A DNA stretch of 64,000 bases. Origin: Mycolicibacterium senegalense (GTDB taxonomy: Bacteria; Actinomycetota; Actinomycetes; Mycobacteriales; Mycobacteriaceae). This document shows positions 45,646 through 54,821 of this stretch, in pieces (position 1 is the first letter of the stretch; each line of letters begins with the position of its first letter). The stretch spans positions 4,278,001 through 4,342,000 of the forward strand of contig NZ_CP081000.1 of assembly GCF_019645875.1 (NCBI RefSeq), written 5' to 3'. The notes under the pieces are model-generated. The model saw nothing but the letters and a program-made list of their open reading frames with translations. It was not told where the DNA came from and did no database searches. The translations under genes and the position numbers were made by a program.

Positions 45646-47031
45646 ATGAGCACCGATCACCACACTTCGCGAAACCATGCAGTCGTCGTCGGGGGGAGCA
45701 TCGCCGGCCTGTGCGCCGCGCGGGTACTCGCCGATCACTACGATCGCGTCACCGTCTACGAACGTGACGAACTGCCTGACGAGCCGGTGAACCGCAGCGC
45801 CATCCCGCAGGGGCAGCACGTCCACCTGCTGATGGCCCGAGGGGCCGACGAGTTGGAGGCGCTGTTTCCCGGATTGCTCGGCGACATGGTGGCTGCGAAC
45901 GTTCCGGTGGTCGAGAACCGACCGCGCTCTATTCACTTCGAAGCCGGCGGCCATCTGCTCGGCACCGGTCAGACGCTTGAGTCCAACTTCACCGCCTACG
46001 TGCCCAGCCGCGGGCAGCTCGAATGGCAGATACGCCGACGGGTGTCGGATTTGCCGAACGTGCAGGTCCTGCGCCGCGGGGTGAGCGAGCCGCAATACGA
46101 CCCGGGTGCCGCACGAGTGACCGGGCTGGTGCTCGACGATGGTGAAAAGGTCGAGACCGACATGGTGGTCGACGCGTCCGGGCGCGGCAGTCGGCTGCCG
46201 GTGTGGATGGAGCAGTGGGGCTTCGAGCGACCGCCCGAGGAATCGATCAAAGTCGGCGTTACCTATGCGTCACAACGCGTCAGAATCCCGGCCGAGCTCA
46301 TCACCGAGAAGATGGTCGTCGTCAGCGCGGCGCACGACAGCGGTCTGGGCATGGGCATGTTGTTCCACGAGGACGGTATCTGGACGGTGACGGCGTTCGG
46401 CGTCGCCAAGGCCGAGCCGCCGAATGATTTCGCCGGGATCAAACGGCTGGGTGAGACCGCCCTGCCACCGCACCTCGCGACTGCGCTACGCGCCGGCGAG
46501 GCAGTGGGCGGGATGAACTTTCACCGCTACCCGGTCAGTAAGTGGCGCCGGTACGACAAACTCAGCCGGTTCCCGGACGGAATCTTCCCCTTCGGCGACG
46601 CGGTGGTCAGCCTGAACCCGACGTACGGCCAGGGCGTGACCATGTCGACCGTGCAGGCCGCCAACCTGCGCCAGGTGCTCGCCGAAGGAACCCAGGACCT
46701 GATTCCCCGGCTGGCGAGGCGAACCGCGAGAACCACTTACCCGGTGTGGACCATGAACTCGGTCGCCGACCAGGTCAAGCACGGGGCCGAGGGCGACCGC
46801 GCGTTCTGGTTCAGCCCGCTGTTCGGTCTCTTCGACCAATTCCTGGGCGCGGCTGAGACGGATCCCGTACTGGCCGAGTGGTTTCTGCGGCGCACGAGCA
46901 TGCTCGACAGCCTCTGGCTGACACCACCGCCCCGCATCGTCGGACGTGCGATCCGCCACAACATCAAGGCCTGGCTGGCCGAACGCCGTCGCCCCGACCG
47001 CTCCGAGGCAGCCCTCGCCGCCCGCGACTGA
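45646..47031 (+). CDS. FAD-dependent oxidoreductase/monooxygenase (Rv3254-like)
   Basis: A 461-residue flavoprotein of the UbiH/geranylgeranyl-reductase style. The N-terminal NHAVVVGGSIAGLCAARVLADHYDRVTVYERDELP is the GxGxxG FAD loop with terminal Glu. A second FAD motif GDAVVSLNPTYGQGVTMSTVQAANL (GD) lies near residue 340. The middle segment VVVDASGRGSRLP is the DG-type signature. It resembles Rv3254. ATG 45646 was chosen over a frame at 45586. The gene starts 162 bp from the divergent AurF-like gene and may supply or process its substrate; that is inference only. Confidence 0.87.
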   Translation: MSTDHHTSRNHAVVVGGSIAGLCAARVLADHYDRVTVYERDELPDEPVNRSAIPQGQHVHLLMARGADELEALFPGLLGDMVAANVPVVENRPRSIHFEAGGHLLGTGQTLESNFTAYVPSRGQLEWQIRRRVSDLPNVQVLRRGVSEPQYDPGAARVTGLVLDDGEKVETDMVVDASGRGSRLPVWMEQWGFERPPEESIKVGVTYASQRVRIPAELITEKMVVVSAAHDSGLGMGMLFHEDGIWTVTAFGVAKAEPPNDFAGIKRLGETALPPHLATALRAGEAVGGMNFHRYPVSKWRRYDKLSRFPDGIFPFGDAVVSLNPTYGQGVTMSTVQAANLRQVLAEGTQDLIPRLARRTARTTYPVWTMNSVADQVKHGAEGDRAFWFSPLFGLFDQFLGAAETDPVLAEWFLRRTSMLDSLWLTPPPRIVGRAIRHNIKAWLAERRRPDRSEAALAARD

Positions 47032-47035
47032 GCCG

Positions 47036-48262
47036 TCAGATCCCGATGGTGACGCGGAACAACTTCGTCGGCTCGGCGGCCGTCAGCCGGATTGGGCCGT
47101 CCTGCGCCGCCACCCACGCCGCCGCGCCGCGCTCCACGGTCAGCTTGTCGTCGTCGGCGTAGATCACCGCCGCACCTTCGGTGCACAACAACAGCTGCGG
47201 CCCGTCGTGGTGGGAGCGCACGTCGATCTCGTCACCGAGACGGTCACCCTCGACCGACAGCACCGAAACCGCGAATTCCTGCGCCGGTGTCTGGTAAATG
47301 GTTTCCGGTCCGTCCGTGACGGTTTCCGGCCTCAGCCGCTCATCGGGGGTGGGCGTGAAGTCCAGCACCCGCAGGAGTTCGGGGACATCGACGTGCTTCG
47401 GGGTCAACCCTCCGCGCAGCACGTTGTCGGAGTTGGCCATCACCTCGACGCCGACCCCGTGCAGATACGCGTGCAGGTTGCCCGCGGGAAGATAGATGCC
47501 TTCCCCGGGCTGCAGGCTGATGCGGTTGAGCAACAAGGACGCCAGCACGCCGGCATCTCCCGGGTAGCGCTCCCCCAGCTCCAGCACCGTTTTGACCTCG
47601 GCGGCGAATTTCTTTTCCCCGGAACGGATGTAGTGCACCGCTCCGTCGAGAACAGCTGGAACCAAAACGTCGAGATCAGGCTGGGGCGCGGTGATCCAGG
47701 TGGTGAACAACGCCCGCAACCCGTCGGCGTCGGATTGATCGGAGAGCAGGTTGATGAACGGGTCCAGGTCCGAGACCGCCAGTGCGCGCATCAACTCGAC
47801 GGTGTGATCCACCGGCCGGAAACCGGCCAGTGCATCGAATTGCCCTAAGGCGACCAACAATTCGGGTTTGTGGCTTCGGTCGCGGTAGTTGCGGATCGGC
47901 GAGGACACCGGAATCTCAAGTCGGTCCTCGCGGTCGAAACCCTCTCGGGCCTGGACGGCACTGGGGTGCGCCTGCAACGACAACGGTTCGTCGGCAGCCA
48001 GCACCTTGACCAGGAAAGGCAACGCATCACCGAATCGGGCGATCGCCACGGTCCCCAATTGGCCCTCGGGGTCGTCGTGCACTGCCTGCAGCAGCGATTC
48101 TTCACCGTGCTCGGTCTGCAGCCACGCCGGGTCGCCCGGATGCGCTCCGAGCCAGAGTTCGGCCTCCGGATGGATTGTCGGGCTGGGCCTTCCGGTGAAT
48201 TCAGCGATTGCCGTGCGCGAACCCCAGGCATAGGTCCGCACCGCTCCCCGTAGCAGATGCAC
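47036..48262 (-). CDS. manA: Mannose-6-phosphate isomerase, class I
   Basis: A 408-residue cytosolic zinc enzyme that interconverts fructose-6-P and mannose-6-P, feeding GDP-mannose for lipoarabinomannan, PIMs and mannosylated proteins. Landmarks: HPEAELWLGAHPGDPAW at ~30-47, PLSLQAHPSAVQAREGFDRED (QxH zinc ligands), YRDRSHKPELLVAL, and LHAYLHGVGVEVMANSDNVLRGGLTPKH near residue 265. It starts at ATG 48262, 3 bp from the SIS-domain gene, and is part of the manA-tobH-manB group as in Rv3255c-Rv3257c. Confidence 0.97.
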   Translation of the reverse strand: MHLLRGAVRTYAWGSRTAIAEFTGRPSPTIHPEAELWLGAHPGDPAWLQTEHGEESLLQAVHDDPEGQLGTVAIARFGDALPFLVKVLAADEPLSLQAHPSAVQAREGFDREDRLEIPVSSPIRNYRDRSHKPELLVALGQFDALAGFRPVDHTVELMRALAVSDLDPFINLLSDQSDADGLRALFTTWITAPQPDLDVLVPAVLDGAVHYIRSGEKKFAAEVKTVLELGERYPGDAGVLASLLLNRISLQPGEGIYLPAGNLHAYLHGVGVEVMANSDNVLRGGLTPKHVDVPELLRVLDFTPTPDERLRPETVTDGPETIYQTPAQEFAVSVLSVEGDRLGDEIDVRSHHDGPQLLLCTEGAAVIYADDDKLTVERGAAAWVAAQDGPIRLTAAEPTKLFRVTIGI

Positions 48263-48265
48263 TTC

Positions 48266-49336
48266 TTATCCTCGAACCAGTTTCAAATACACGGCCGTCA
48301 TCTCCATTCGGACAGCCAGGATCGCCAGTTGTTGTTCGGGGCGCCCGACCGGCAGGGTCGCCCCGGCCGGCTCCGGCACGTCCTCGGCGCCGATCACCGC
48401 GACGTCGTCGAAGCCGCTCACCCGTGCGCTCACCGCTTGTCGTTCGGTGTCGGTGATCAAGGCGAAGGTGCGCATCCGTCGCGGGAGCGGCCCGTCGATC
48501 TGTTCGTCATGGAACAGCGATCGCTTCCCGGGCGTCCCGGCCGCCCCGCTGCCCATCGCGGCGAGCACATCACCGAGCCCGGCCGCGGCCACCACTTCTC
48601 CGGCCAGTCGCAGCATCGCCGCCGCACCGTGCCGGGCGAGTGCCAACGTGGCCGGATTGTCGCCGGCGAGCACCACGGCGCTGTCCGACATCCGCTCGGC
48701 CAATGTCTTGGCCGGGTTGGTGAAAAGGTCTCGTGCCGCGCTGTTACGCAACGCCTCGGCGTCCAGTTCATCGGCAAGCGCGGCCAGATCCACGCGCATA
48801 CCCGAATCCACCACATGCAGTGCCGCCAGGCCGGCGGCCAGATACCGCGTCAGCCCGAAATCGTCGGGCACCCACAGCCGGGGTGCGAGCACCACCGCCC
48901 GGCCGGCCGCCACGTCGCGCAGCGGCCCCTCGTGCGGCGCCACGATCAGCACCCGGGCTCCCCGGCGCACGCCGGTGGCCGCCGCATTCACCAGAGCCGG
49001 GTCGCCCGGATCGTCGCCTGCCACGATCAGTACGTCCAGCGCCCCGAGCCACGGCGGGGCCTGAGCTGCCACCACGATGGGCGCCGAGACCGACGCGCCG
49101 AGCGCGGCGGCGAGCATCGCGCCGGCGTTCTCCGCGGTGCCGCGACCGGCAACCCAAATCACCGTGCGCGGTGGATGATTCGCCCGCAACGAATCCAGCA
49201 CGCCTTCGGCCAGGGCCGCAGCGGTGGCCCGCACCTGTGCGCCGGCCATGGCCGAGGCCCGCAGCAGACCGTTGCGGTCGGCGGCGAGCAGTCCGTCGCC
49301 GTCGTCCAGGTCGACCGCAGCGTCCACGGCGTTCAC
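48266..49336 (-). CDS. SIS-domain sugar isomerase-like protein (TobH-like, Rv3256c)
   Basis: A 356-residue protein with a SIS (sugar isomerase) fold, containing VIWVAGRGTAENAGAMLAAALG and APPWLGALDVLIVAGDDPGDPA. These resemble bifunctional phosphoglucose/phosphomannose isomerases and the TobH family. No catalytic assignment is possible by eye. The start GTG 49336 overlaps the manB stop by 4 bp, and manA follows after 3 bp, so the three are co-expressed. Its place suggests a role in mannose phosphate metabolism. Confidence 0.82.
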   Translation of the reverse strand: MNAVDAAVDLDDGDGLLAADRNGLLRASAMAGAQVRATAAALAEGVLDSLRANHPPRTVIWVAGRGTAENAGAMLAAALGASVSAPIVVAAQAPPWLGALDVLIVAGDDPGDPALVNAAATGVRRGARVLIVAPHEGPLRDVAAGRAVVLAPRLWVPDDFGLTRYLAAGLAALHVVDSGMRVDLAALADELDAEALRNSAARDLFTNPAKTLAERMSDSAVVLAGDNPATLALARHGAAAMLRLAGEVVAAAGLGDVLAAMGSGAAGTPGKRSLFHDEQIDGPLPRRMRTFALITDTERQAVSARVSGFDDVAVIGAEDVPEPAGATLPVGRPEQQLAILAVRMEMTAVYLKLVRG

Positions 49337-50721
49337 GGCACCGGCTCGCTCACCCCACGGATCTCTGCCGAGACTCTGTCGACGAGCGCGGCGACGTCCT
49401 CGGCGGTGCGTGCCTCCACGTTCAGCCGCAGCAGCGGTTCGGTGTTCGACGTGCGCAGGTTGAACCAGCGGCCGTCACCGAGGTCGACCGTCACGCCGTC
49501 GAGGTGATCGATGGACTGGATCGAGCCGGCGAACGACTTGAGCACGGTGTCGACACAGGCCGGGGCGTCGGCGACGGTGAAGTTGATCTCCCCGGACGCC
49601 TCGTATCTCTGGTAGTCGGCCATGAACTCCGACAGCGGCCGATCCTGCTCGCCCAGTGCGGCCAGCACGTGCAGGGCCGCGAGCATTCCGGAATCGGCGC
49701 CCCAGAAGTCACGGAAGTAGTAGTGGGCCGAGTGCTCCCCGCCGAAGATGGCACCGGTTTCGGCCATCAGCGCCTTGATGTAGGAGTGTCCGACCCGGGA
49801 GCGCACCGGGGTGCCGCCGCGCTCGACCACCAGTTCGGGAACGGCGCGCGAGGTGATCAGATTGTGAATCACCGTGGCTCCGATTTCACGCTTGAGCTCA
49901 CGGGCTGCCACCAGCGCGGTCACTGCCGACGGTGACACCGGACGGCCGAGTTCGTCGACCACGAAGCAGCGGTCGGCATCCCCGTCGAACGCCAACCCGA
50001 TGTCGGCGCCGGTGGCCAACACGTGGGCCTGCAGGTCGACGAGGTTGGCCGGGTCCAGTGGATTGGCCTCGTGATTGGGGAAGCTGCCGTCGAGTTCGAA
50101 AAACAGCGGGAGCACCGTGGCACCGGGGATCGGCCCGAGCACCGCGGGAGTGGTGTGTCCGGCCATGCCGTTGCCCGCGTCGACAGCGATGCGAAGCGGC
50201 CGCAGCGAGCTGAGGTCGACCAGTGAGCGAAGGAAGCTGCCGTAGTCCGACAACACGTCGCGGTCGGACACCGAACCGGCGGGCCCGCCGAACGCCGGCA
50301 CGCCGGCGATCACCTCATCTGAGATGGTGGCCAGCCCGGTGTCCTTGCCGACCGGCTTGGCCCCGGCCCGACACAGCTTGATCCCGTTGTAGGCGGCGGG
50401 GTTGTGGCTCGCGGTGAACATCGCGCCCGGACAATCCAGCAGGCCCGATGCGAAGTACAGCTGGTCGGTGGAAGCAAGGCCGATCCGGACCACGTCGAGG
50501 CCCTGGGCGGTGACTCCGTCTGCGAATGCGGCGGCCAGCGCCGGCGAACTCGCCCGCATGTCGTAGCCGATCACCACCTGCGCGGCGCCCTCGGCGCGGA
50601 CCAGACGAGCGAAGGCACTGCCGACTTCGGACACGAACGCCTCGTCGATCTGACTCCCGACCAGCCCCCGGACGTCATAGGCCTTGATGACATCGTGAAC
50701 AGCCGCCGCTGGCCTAGACAT
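49333..50721 (-). CDS. manB: Phosphomannomutase/phosphoglucomutase
   Basis: A 462-residue phosphohexomutase converting mannose-6-P to mannose-1-P (and likely glucose phosphates). The phosphoserine loop is MFTASHNPAAYNGIKLCRAG (Ser near residue 102), the metal-binding loop is GLAFDGDADRCFVVD (~residue 240), the sugar-binding GGEHSAHYYFRDF follows (~323), and the phosphate-binding RTSNTEPLLRLNVEA ends it (~435). The order matches Rv3257c. It begins the manB-tobH-manA transcript. The start is ATG 50721. Confidence 0.96.
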   Translation of the reverse strand: MSRPAAAVHDVIKAYDVRGLVGSQIDEAFVSEVGSAFARLVRAEGAAQVVIGYDMRASSPALAAAFADGVTAQGLDVVRIGLASTDQLYFASGLLDCPGAMFTASHNPAAYNGIKLCRAGAKPVGKDTGLATISDEVIAGVPAFGGPAGSVSDRDVLSDYGSFLRSLVDLSSLRPLRIAVDAGNGMAGHTTPAVLGPIPGATVLPLFFELDGSFPNHEANPLDPANLVDLQAHVLATGADIGLAFDGDADRCFVVDELGRPVSPSAVTALVAARELKREIGATVIHNLITSRAVPELVVERGGTPVRSRVGHSYIKALMAETGAIFGGEHSAHYYFRDFWGADSGMLAALHVLAALGEQDRPLSEFMADYQRYEASGEINFTVADAPACVDTVLKSFAGSIQSIDHLDGVTVDLGDGRWFNLRTSNTEPLLRLNVEARTAEDVAALVDRVSAEIRGVSEPVP

Positions 50722-50828
50722 ATTGCTCCTTGTGAAACGGATTCGTTGGCGCCAGCCTAGCCGTCGGGAAGCCTCGACACGTTCACTACTCGTGGCCCGG
50801 CCGTCGTCTAATCAGGTCTTAACCAGGC

Positions 50829-51248
50829 CTAGTCGCTGGGGTCCGGCAACACCCGCAGGTGGCCGCGACGGCGTCCGTTGGTTTCGGCGGGACGCGCCGG
50901 TGGCGCTGTCACCGCACTGGTGGCCAGGCCCGTGGTGGGATCGGAGAATCCGGCTACCACACCGCCGCGGGGAACGGCGCCGGGCTGGCCTTCGCGGACC
51001 GCATCGGCCAGCGCCACCAGATCGTCTTCATCGGGATGGGTGGGCAGCGGCCCCGCGTGGCGGACCAGCTCCCAGCCGCGCGGAGCGGTGATACGGCCGG
51101 CGTGGCCGACGCACAAATCCCAGGAGTGGGGCTCAGAAACCGTGGCCAATGGTCCGACTACCGCCGTGGAGTCGGAGTAGACAAAAGTCAGCGTCGCCAC
51201 GGCATAGTGCGGGCACCCGGGCCGGCAGCAGCGACGGGGAACATTCAC
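50829..51248 (-). CDS. DUF3499 family protein (Rv3258c-like)
   Basis: A 139-residue protein with four candidate zinc ligands: CCRPGCPHYA at the N-terminus and DLCVGHAGRI at ~45-54, a Cys/His cluster that could bind metal. The C-terminal half is Pro/Arg-rich and probably disordered. It matches Rv3258c/DUF3499, whose role is not known. The start is GTG 51248, 89 bp from the divergent zincin-like gene. Confidence 0.83.
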   Translation of the reverse strand: MNVPRRCCRPGCPHYAVATLTFVYSDSTAVVGPLATVSEPHSWDLCVGHAGRITAPRGWELVRHAGPLPTHPDEDDLVALADAVREGQPGAVPRGGVVAGFSDPTTGLATSAVTAPPARPAETNGRRRGHLRVLPDPSD

Positions 51249-51337
51249 GCTCCAGAGATTACTTTGGACGGTCGCTGTGCGGTGCCGGACACGCGCAGCC
51301 GGCGGGGCCCCGATCCCGAACCGTTACGATCATCGGC

Positions 51338-51802
51338 GTGGCCCAGCGCAACCCATGGCGATCGCGTCGCGGCCGCGATATGCGCGGGCCGCTGCTTCCA
51401 CGCTCGGTTCCCGGCTGGCGCAGTCGGGCCGAGAGGTTCGACATGGCGGTATTGGAGGCCTACGAACCCATCGAACGGCGGTGGGCGTCGCGGCTGAGAG
51501 AACTCGACGTCGCCGTCGATGAGATCCCGCGGATGTCCCCGAAAGATCCGGACAGTGTGCAATGGCCGCCTGAGGTCATCGCCGACGGACCGATCGCCCT
51601 GGCTCGGTTGATACCGGCGGGGGTCGACGTCAGAGGAAATGCGACCCGGGCTCGAATTGTCTTGTTCCGCAAGCCCATCGAGCGCCGGGTCAAAGGATCC
51701 GATGAGCTTGCTGATCTGCTGCATGAAATCCTGGTGGCCCAGGTGGCCACCTATCTGGGAGTTGAACCGTCAGTCATCGACCCAACGATCGACGACGACT
51801 GA
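51338..51802 (+). CDS. Zincin-like metallopeptidase family protein, zinc motif degenerate
   Basis: A 154-residue protein equivalent to Rv3259, in the family whose active members carry HExxH (minimal zincin). Here the motif reads HEILV (LLHEILVAQVATYL, residues ~130-143), so the second zinc-binding His is missing. The N-terminal part is basic and Arg-rich (QRNPWRSRRGRD), perhaps nucleic-acid binding. GTG 51338 was chosen as the first start of the conserved block. It lies convergent with whiB2, 11 bp apart. Catalysis is unlikely if HEILV is real. Confidence 0.78.
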   Translation: MAQRNPWRSRRGRDMRGPLLPRSVPGWRSRAERFDMAVLEAYEPIERRWASRLRELDVAVDEIPRMSPKDPDSVQWPPEVIADGPIALARLIPAGVDVRGNATRARIVLFRKPIERRVKGSDELADLLHEILVAQVATYLGVEPSVIDPTIDDD

Positions 51803-51813
51803 CGTCAGGAGCG

Positions 51814-52203
51814 TCAGATGATGCCGCGTTTGAGCCGGCGACGCTCCCGTTCGGACAGCCCTCCCCAAATACCGAAGCGCTCGTCGTGCGCGAGCGCGTA
51901 TTCCAGGCATGCGTCCTTCACTTCGCAGCCCTGGCAGATGCGCTTGGCCTCGCGGGTAGACCCGCCCTTCTCCGGGAAGAACGCCTCCGGGTCGGTCTGT
52001 GCGCACAGCGCACGTTCCTGCCATTGGTCGTCTTCGGTTTCCGGATCAACATCGATGTGCTCGGGTACCAAACTCAGCTGTGGACGTCCTGGAATTCCCA
52101 GCGGTGTCGGCCCGGCGTTGATGTGCGGTGCGTTGTCTACCGAGCCGAGTAGCCGGTTGTCGAACCGGACCACACGATCGAAATCGCCGCTCTCATAAGA
52201 CAT
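51814..52203 (-). CDS. whiB2: WhiB-family regulator WhiB2 (WhmD)
   Basis: A 129-residue iron-sulfur transcription factor needed for septation in mycobacteria. The four cluster ligands are C67, C90, C93 and C99 (ALCAQTDP, ICQGCEVKDAC). The G(V/I)WGG turn reads GIWGGLSERERRRLKRGII, the basic DNA-contacting tail. ATG 52203 with a strong GAGGAGGCGGGGG site gives the length of M. smegmatis WhmD as I recall it. The ~294-bp region to the divergent fbiA contains TAGGAT as a candidate -10; I saw no other element in it. Confidence 0.95.
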   Translation of the reverse strand: MSYESGDFDRVVRFDNRLLGSVDNAPHINAGPTPLGIPGRPQLSLVPEHIDVDPETEDDQWQERALCAQTDPEAFFPEKGGSTREAKRICQGCEVKDACLEYALAHDERFGIWGGLSERERRRLKRGII

Positions 52204-52497
52204 TATCCCCCGCCTCCTCACTCGGTCTCGTAGATCCTAAGTGGAGCCCCACTATTGCGATGTGCGGTCACCCCATTCGAACAGTTGATCGAATCTCGGT
52301 CCGCGACACCGGAATCGGTCACCAACCGGGAAATGACACATCTGTGATTACACACGTGTTAGCTGCCGGGGTCAAGCGCCAGGACGCGAATTCATACCAT
52401 CCCGTAATGTCAAATCGGCGCGTCGCGACATCGGCGTGTCCTGCCCGTGACGACGTCGTTTCCATCCGCGCGCCCTCAGCGCTTAGGGTCGGACGTT
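52204..52497. promoter_or_regulatory. Divergent promoter region of whiB2 and fbiA
   Basis: A ~294-bp spacer between two divergent genes. On the whiB2 side, TAGGAT is a reasonable -10 box ~45 bp before the start, just after a GTGGGGCTCCAC near-palindrome. No clear feature marks the fbiA promoter. No ORF with similarity is visible. Confidence 0.5.
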
Positions 52498-53481
52498 GTG
52501 AAGATCACCGTTCTGGTCGGCGGCGTCGGAGGCGCCCGGTTTTTGCTGGGGGTACAGCACCTGTTGGGCCTGGGCCAGTTTGCCGGCGGCGACAGCAAGC
52601 ATGAACTCACCGCGATCGTGAACGTCGGCGACGACGCCTGGATGCACGGCGTCCGGATCTGCCCCGACCTCGACACCTGCATGTACACCCTGGGCGGCGG
52701 CATCGATCCCGAACGCGGCTGGGGCCACCGGAACGAGACCTGGCACGCCAAGGAAGAGCTGGCCGCCTACGGCGTGCAACCGGACTGGTTCGGCCTGGGT
52801 GACCGGGACCTGGCCACCCACCTGGTCCGCACCCAGATGCTGCGCGCCGGCTACCCTTTGTCACAGGTCACCGAGGCATTGTGCAAGCGCTGGTCACCGG
52901 GGGCACAGTTGTTGCCCGTCACCGATGACCGCAGTGAGACCCACGTGGTGGTCACCGACCCCACCGACGGCGAACGGCGGGCCATCCACTTTCAGGAATG
53001 GTGGGTGCGCTACCGCGCGCAGGTGCCCTCGCACAGTTTCGCGTTCGTGGGCGCAGAACAGGCAACGGCCGCCCCGGGTGTCACCGAGGCGATCGCGGAC
53101 GCCGACGTGGTGTTGCTGGCACCGTCGAACCCCGTCGTGAGCATCGGACCGATCCTGCAGATCCCCGGGATCCGTGGCGCACTGCGTTCGACCAAAGCGC
53201 CGGTGATCGGCTACTCCCCCATCATCAACGGAAAACCGTTGCGCGGCATGGCCGATGAGTGCCTGTCCATCATCGGTGTGGAGTCCACCTCACAAGGCGT
53301 CGGACAGCACTTCGGCGCCCGTTCGGGCACCGGAATCCTGGACGGCTGGCTGGTGCACGAAGGCGATCACGCTGATATCGAGGGCGTTCAGGTACGCGCG
53401 GTGCCGCTGCTGATGACGGACCCGGCCACCACCGCCGAGATGGTGCGGTCCGGCCTGGACCTGGCTGGCGTCGCGCTGTGA
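52498..53481 (+). CDS. fbiA: 2-phospho-L-lactate transferase family (FbiA), F420 synthesis
   Basis: A 327-residue enzyme that transfers the lactyl/enolpyruvyl-phosphate unit to the riboflavin-derived Fo, making (dehydro-)F420-0. The N-terminal nucleotide loop is KITVLVGGVGGARFLLGVQ; conserved blocks include VNVGDDAWMHGVRICPDLDTCMYTLGG, NVGD (Asp pair), and APSNPVVSIGPIL. GTG 52498 is chosen over frames from 52447 because the homologous proteins begin MKVTVL. The stop overlaps the fbiB start by 4 bp (GTGA). Equivalent to Rv3261. Confidence 0.95.
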   Translation: MKITVLVGGVGGARFLLGVQHLLGLGQFAGGDSKHELTAIVNVGDDAWMHGVRICPDLDTCMYTLGGGIDPERGWGHRNETWHAKEELAAYGVQPDWFGLGDRDLATHLVRTQMLRAGYPLSQVTEALCKRWSPGAQLLPVTDDRSETHVVVTDPTDGERRAIHFQEWWVRYRAQVPSHSFAFVGAEQATAAPGVTEAIADADVVLLAPSNPVVSIGPILQIPGIRGALRSTKAPVIGYSPIINGKPLRGMADECLSIIGVESTSQGVGQHFGARSGTGILDGWLVHEGDHADIEGVQVRAVPLLMTDPATTAEMVRSGLDLAGVAL

Positions 53482-54821
53482 GCACCGAACACGGATCTGC
53501 CGACCGCGTCGAGATCCTGCCGGTACCAGGGCTTCCGGAGTTCCGCCCCGGTGATGACCTGGCCGCCGCGCTCGCCGCGGCGACACCGTGGCTGAAAGAC
53601 GGCGATGTGCTGGTGGTCACCAGTAAGATCGTCTCCAAGTGCGAAGGCCGCATCGTCACCGCTCCATCCGATCCGGAGGAGCGGGACACCTTGCGGCGCA
53701 AGCTCATCGACGCCGAAGCCGTCCGGGTGCTGGCCCGTAAGGGCCGAACCCTGATCACCGAGAACGCCATCGGGCTGGTCCAGGCCGCCGCCGGGGTGGA
53801 CGGTTCGAACGTCGACTCGAACGAATTGGCCCTGCTTCCGGTGGATCCCGACGGCAGTGCCCGGGCGCTGCGCGAAGGCCTGCGTGAGCTACTCGGCGTC
53901 ACCGTCGGTGTGGTGATCACCGACACGATGGGCCGCGCGTGGCGCAACGGCCAGGCCGATTTCGCCATCGGCGCCTCCGGGCTCACCGTGTTGCACGGTT
54001 ACGCGGGCGCCCGCGATCGGCACGGTAACGAATTACTGGTCACCGAGGTGGCTGTGGCCGACGAGATCGCGGCCGCGGCCGATCTGGTCAAGGGCAAGCT
54101 GACGGCGATCCCGGTCGCGGTGGTGCGCGGGCTGGAGCTGACCGACGACGGGTCCAACGCGGGCACGTTGCTACGGGCGGGCGAGGAAGACCTGTTCTGG
54201 CTCGGCACCGCCGAGGCAATCCAGCTGGGACGCAACCAAGCCCAGCTCCTGCGTCGCTCGGTGCGAACCTTTTCCGACGAACCGGTCGATCACGCACTCA
54301 TCGAAGCCGCCGTCGGCGAGGCCCTCACCGCGCCCGCGCCACACCACACCCGGCCGGTGCGTTTCGTCTGGGTGCAGGACGGCGCCACCCGCATGCGCCT
54401 GCTGGACCGGATGAAAGACAAGTGGCGCGCCGACCTCACCGGCGACGGCCGCGACCCGGAGTCCGTCGAACGACGCCTCATGCGCGGCCAGATCCTCTAC
54501 GACGCGCCGGAATTGGTGATTCCGTTCCTGGTCCCCGACGGCGCTCACAGCTATCCCGACGCGGCCCGCACCGAGGCCGAGCACACCATGTTCACCGTCG
54601 CCGTCGGCGCTGCCGTGCAGGCTCTGCTGGTGGCGTTGGCGGTGCGCGAGGTGGGCAGCTGCTGGATCGGCTCGACCATCTTCGCCGGCGATCTGGTGCG
54701 TGCGGAACTCGACTTGCCTGCCGACTGGGAACCCTTGGGGGCCATCGCGATCGGTCACCCCGCCGACCCGCAACCTCCTCGCGACCCGGTCTCGACCGAC
54801 GGCCTGCTGGTGGTGAAGTGA
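53478..54821 (+). CDS. fbiB: Bifunctional F420-0:L-glutamate ligase / FMN-dependent reductase FbiB
   Basis: A 447-residue two-domain enzyme. The N-terminal ~250 residues are the gamma-glutamyl ligase that adds the poly-glutamate tail to F420 (VLVVTSKIVSKCEGR, TDTMGRAWRNGQADFAIG, VVRGLELTDDGS). The C-terminal ~190 residues are a nitroreductase-fold FMN domain (RRSVRTFSDEPVDHALIEAAVGEALTAPAPHHTRP) that reduces dehydro-F420-0. Equivalent to Rv3262. Fused architecture is the mycobacterial form. The Nudix gene downstream overlaps it by 4 bp. Confidence 0.96.
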   Translation: MSTEHGSADRVEILPVPGLPEFRPGDDLAAALAAATPWLKDGDVLVVTSKIVSKCEGRIVTAPSDPEERDTLRRKLIDAEAVRVLARKGRTLITENAIGLVQAAAGVDGSNVDSNELALLPVDPDGSARALREGLRELLGVTVGVVITDTMGRAWRNGQADFAIGASGLTVLHGYAGARDRHGNELLVTEVAVADEIAAAADLVKGKLTAIPVAVVRGLELTDDGSNAGTLLRAGEEDLFWLGTAEAIQLGRNQAQLLRRSVRTFSDEPVDHALIEAAVGEALTAPAPHHTRPVRFVWVQDGATRMRLLDRMKDKWRADLTGDGRDPESVERRLMRGQILYDAPELVIPFLVPDGAHSYPDAARTEAEHTMFTVAVGAAVQALLVALAVREVGSCWIGSTIFAGDLVRAELDLPADWEPLGAIAIGHPADPQPPRDPVSTDGLLVVK

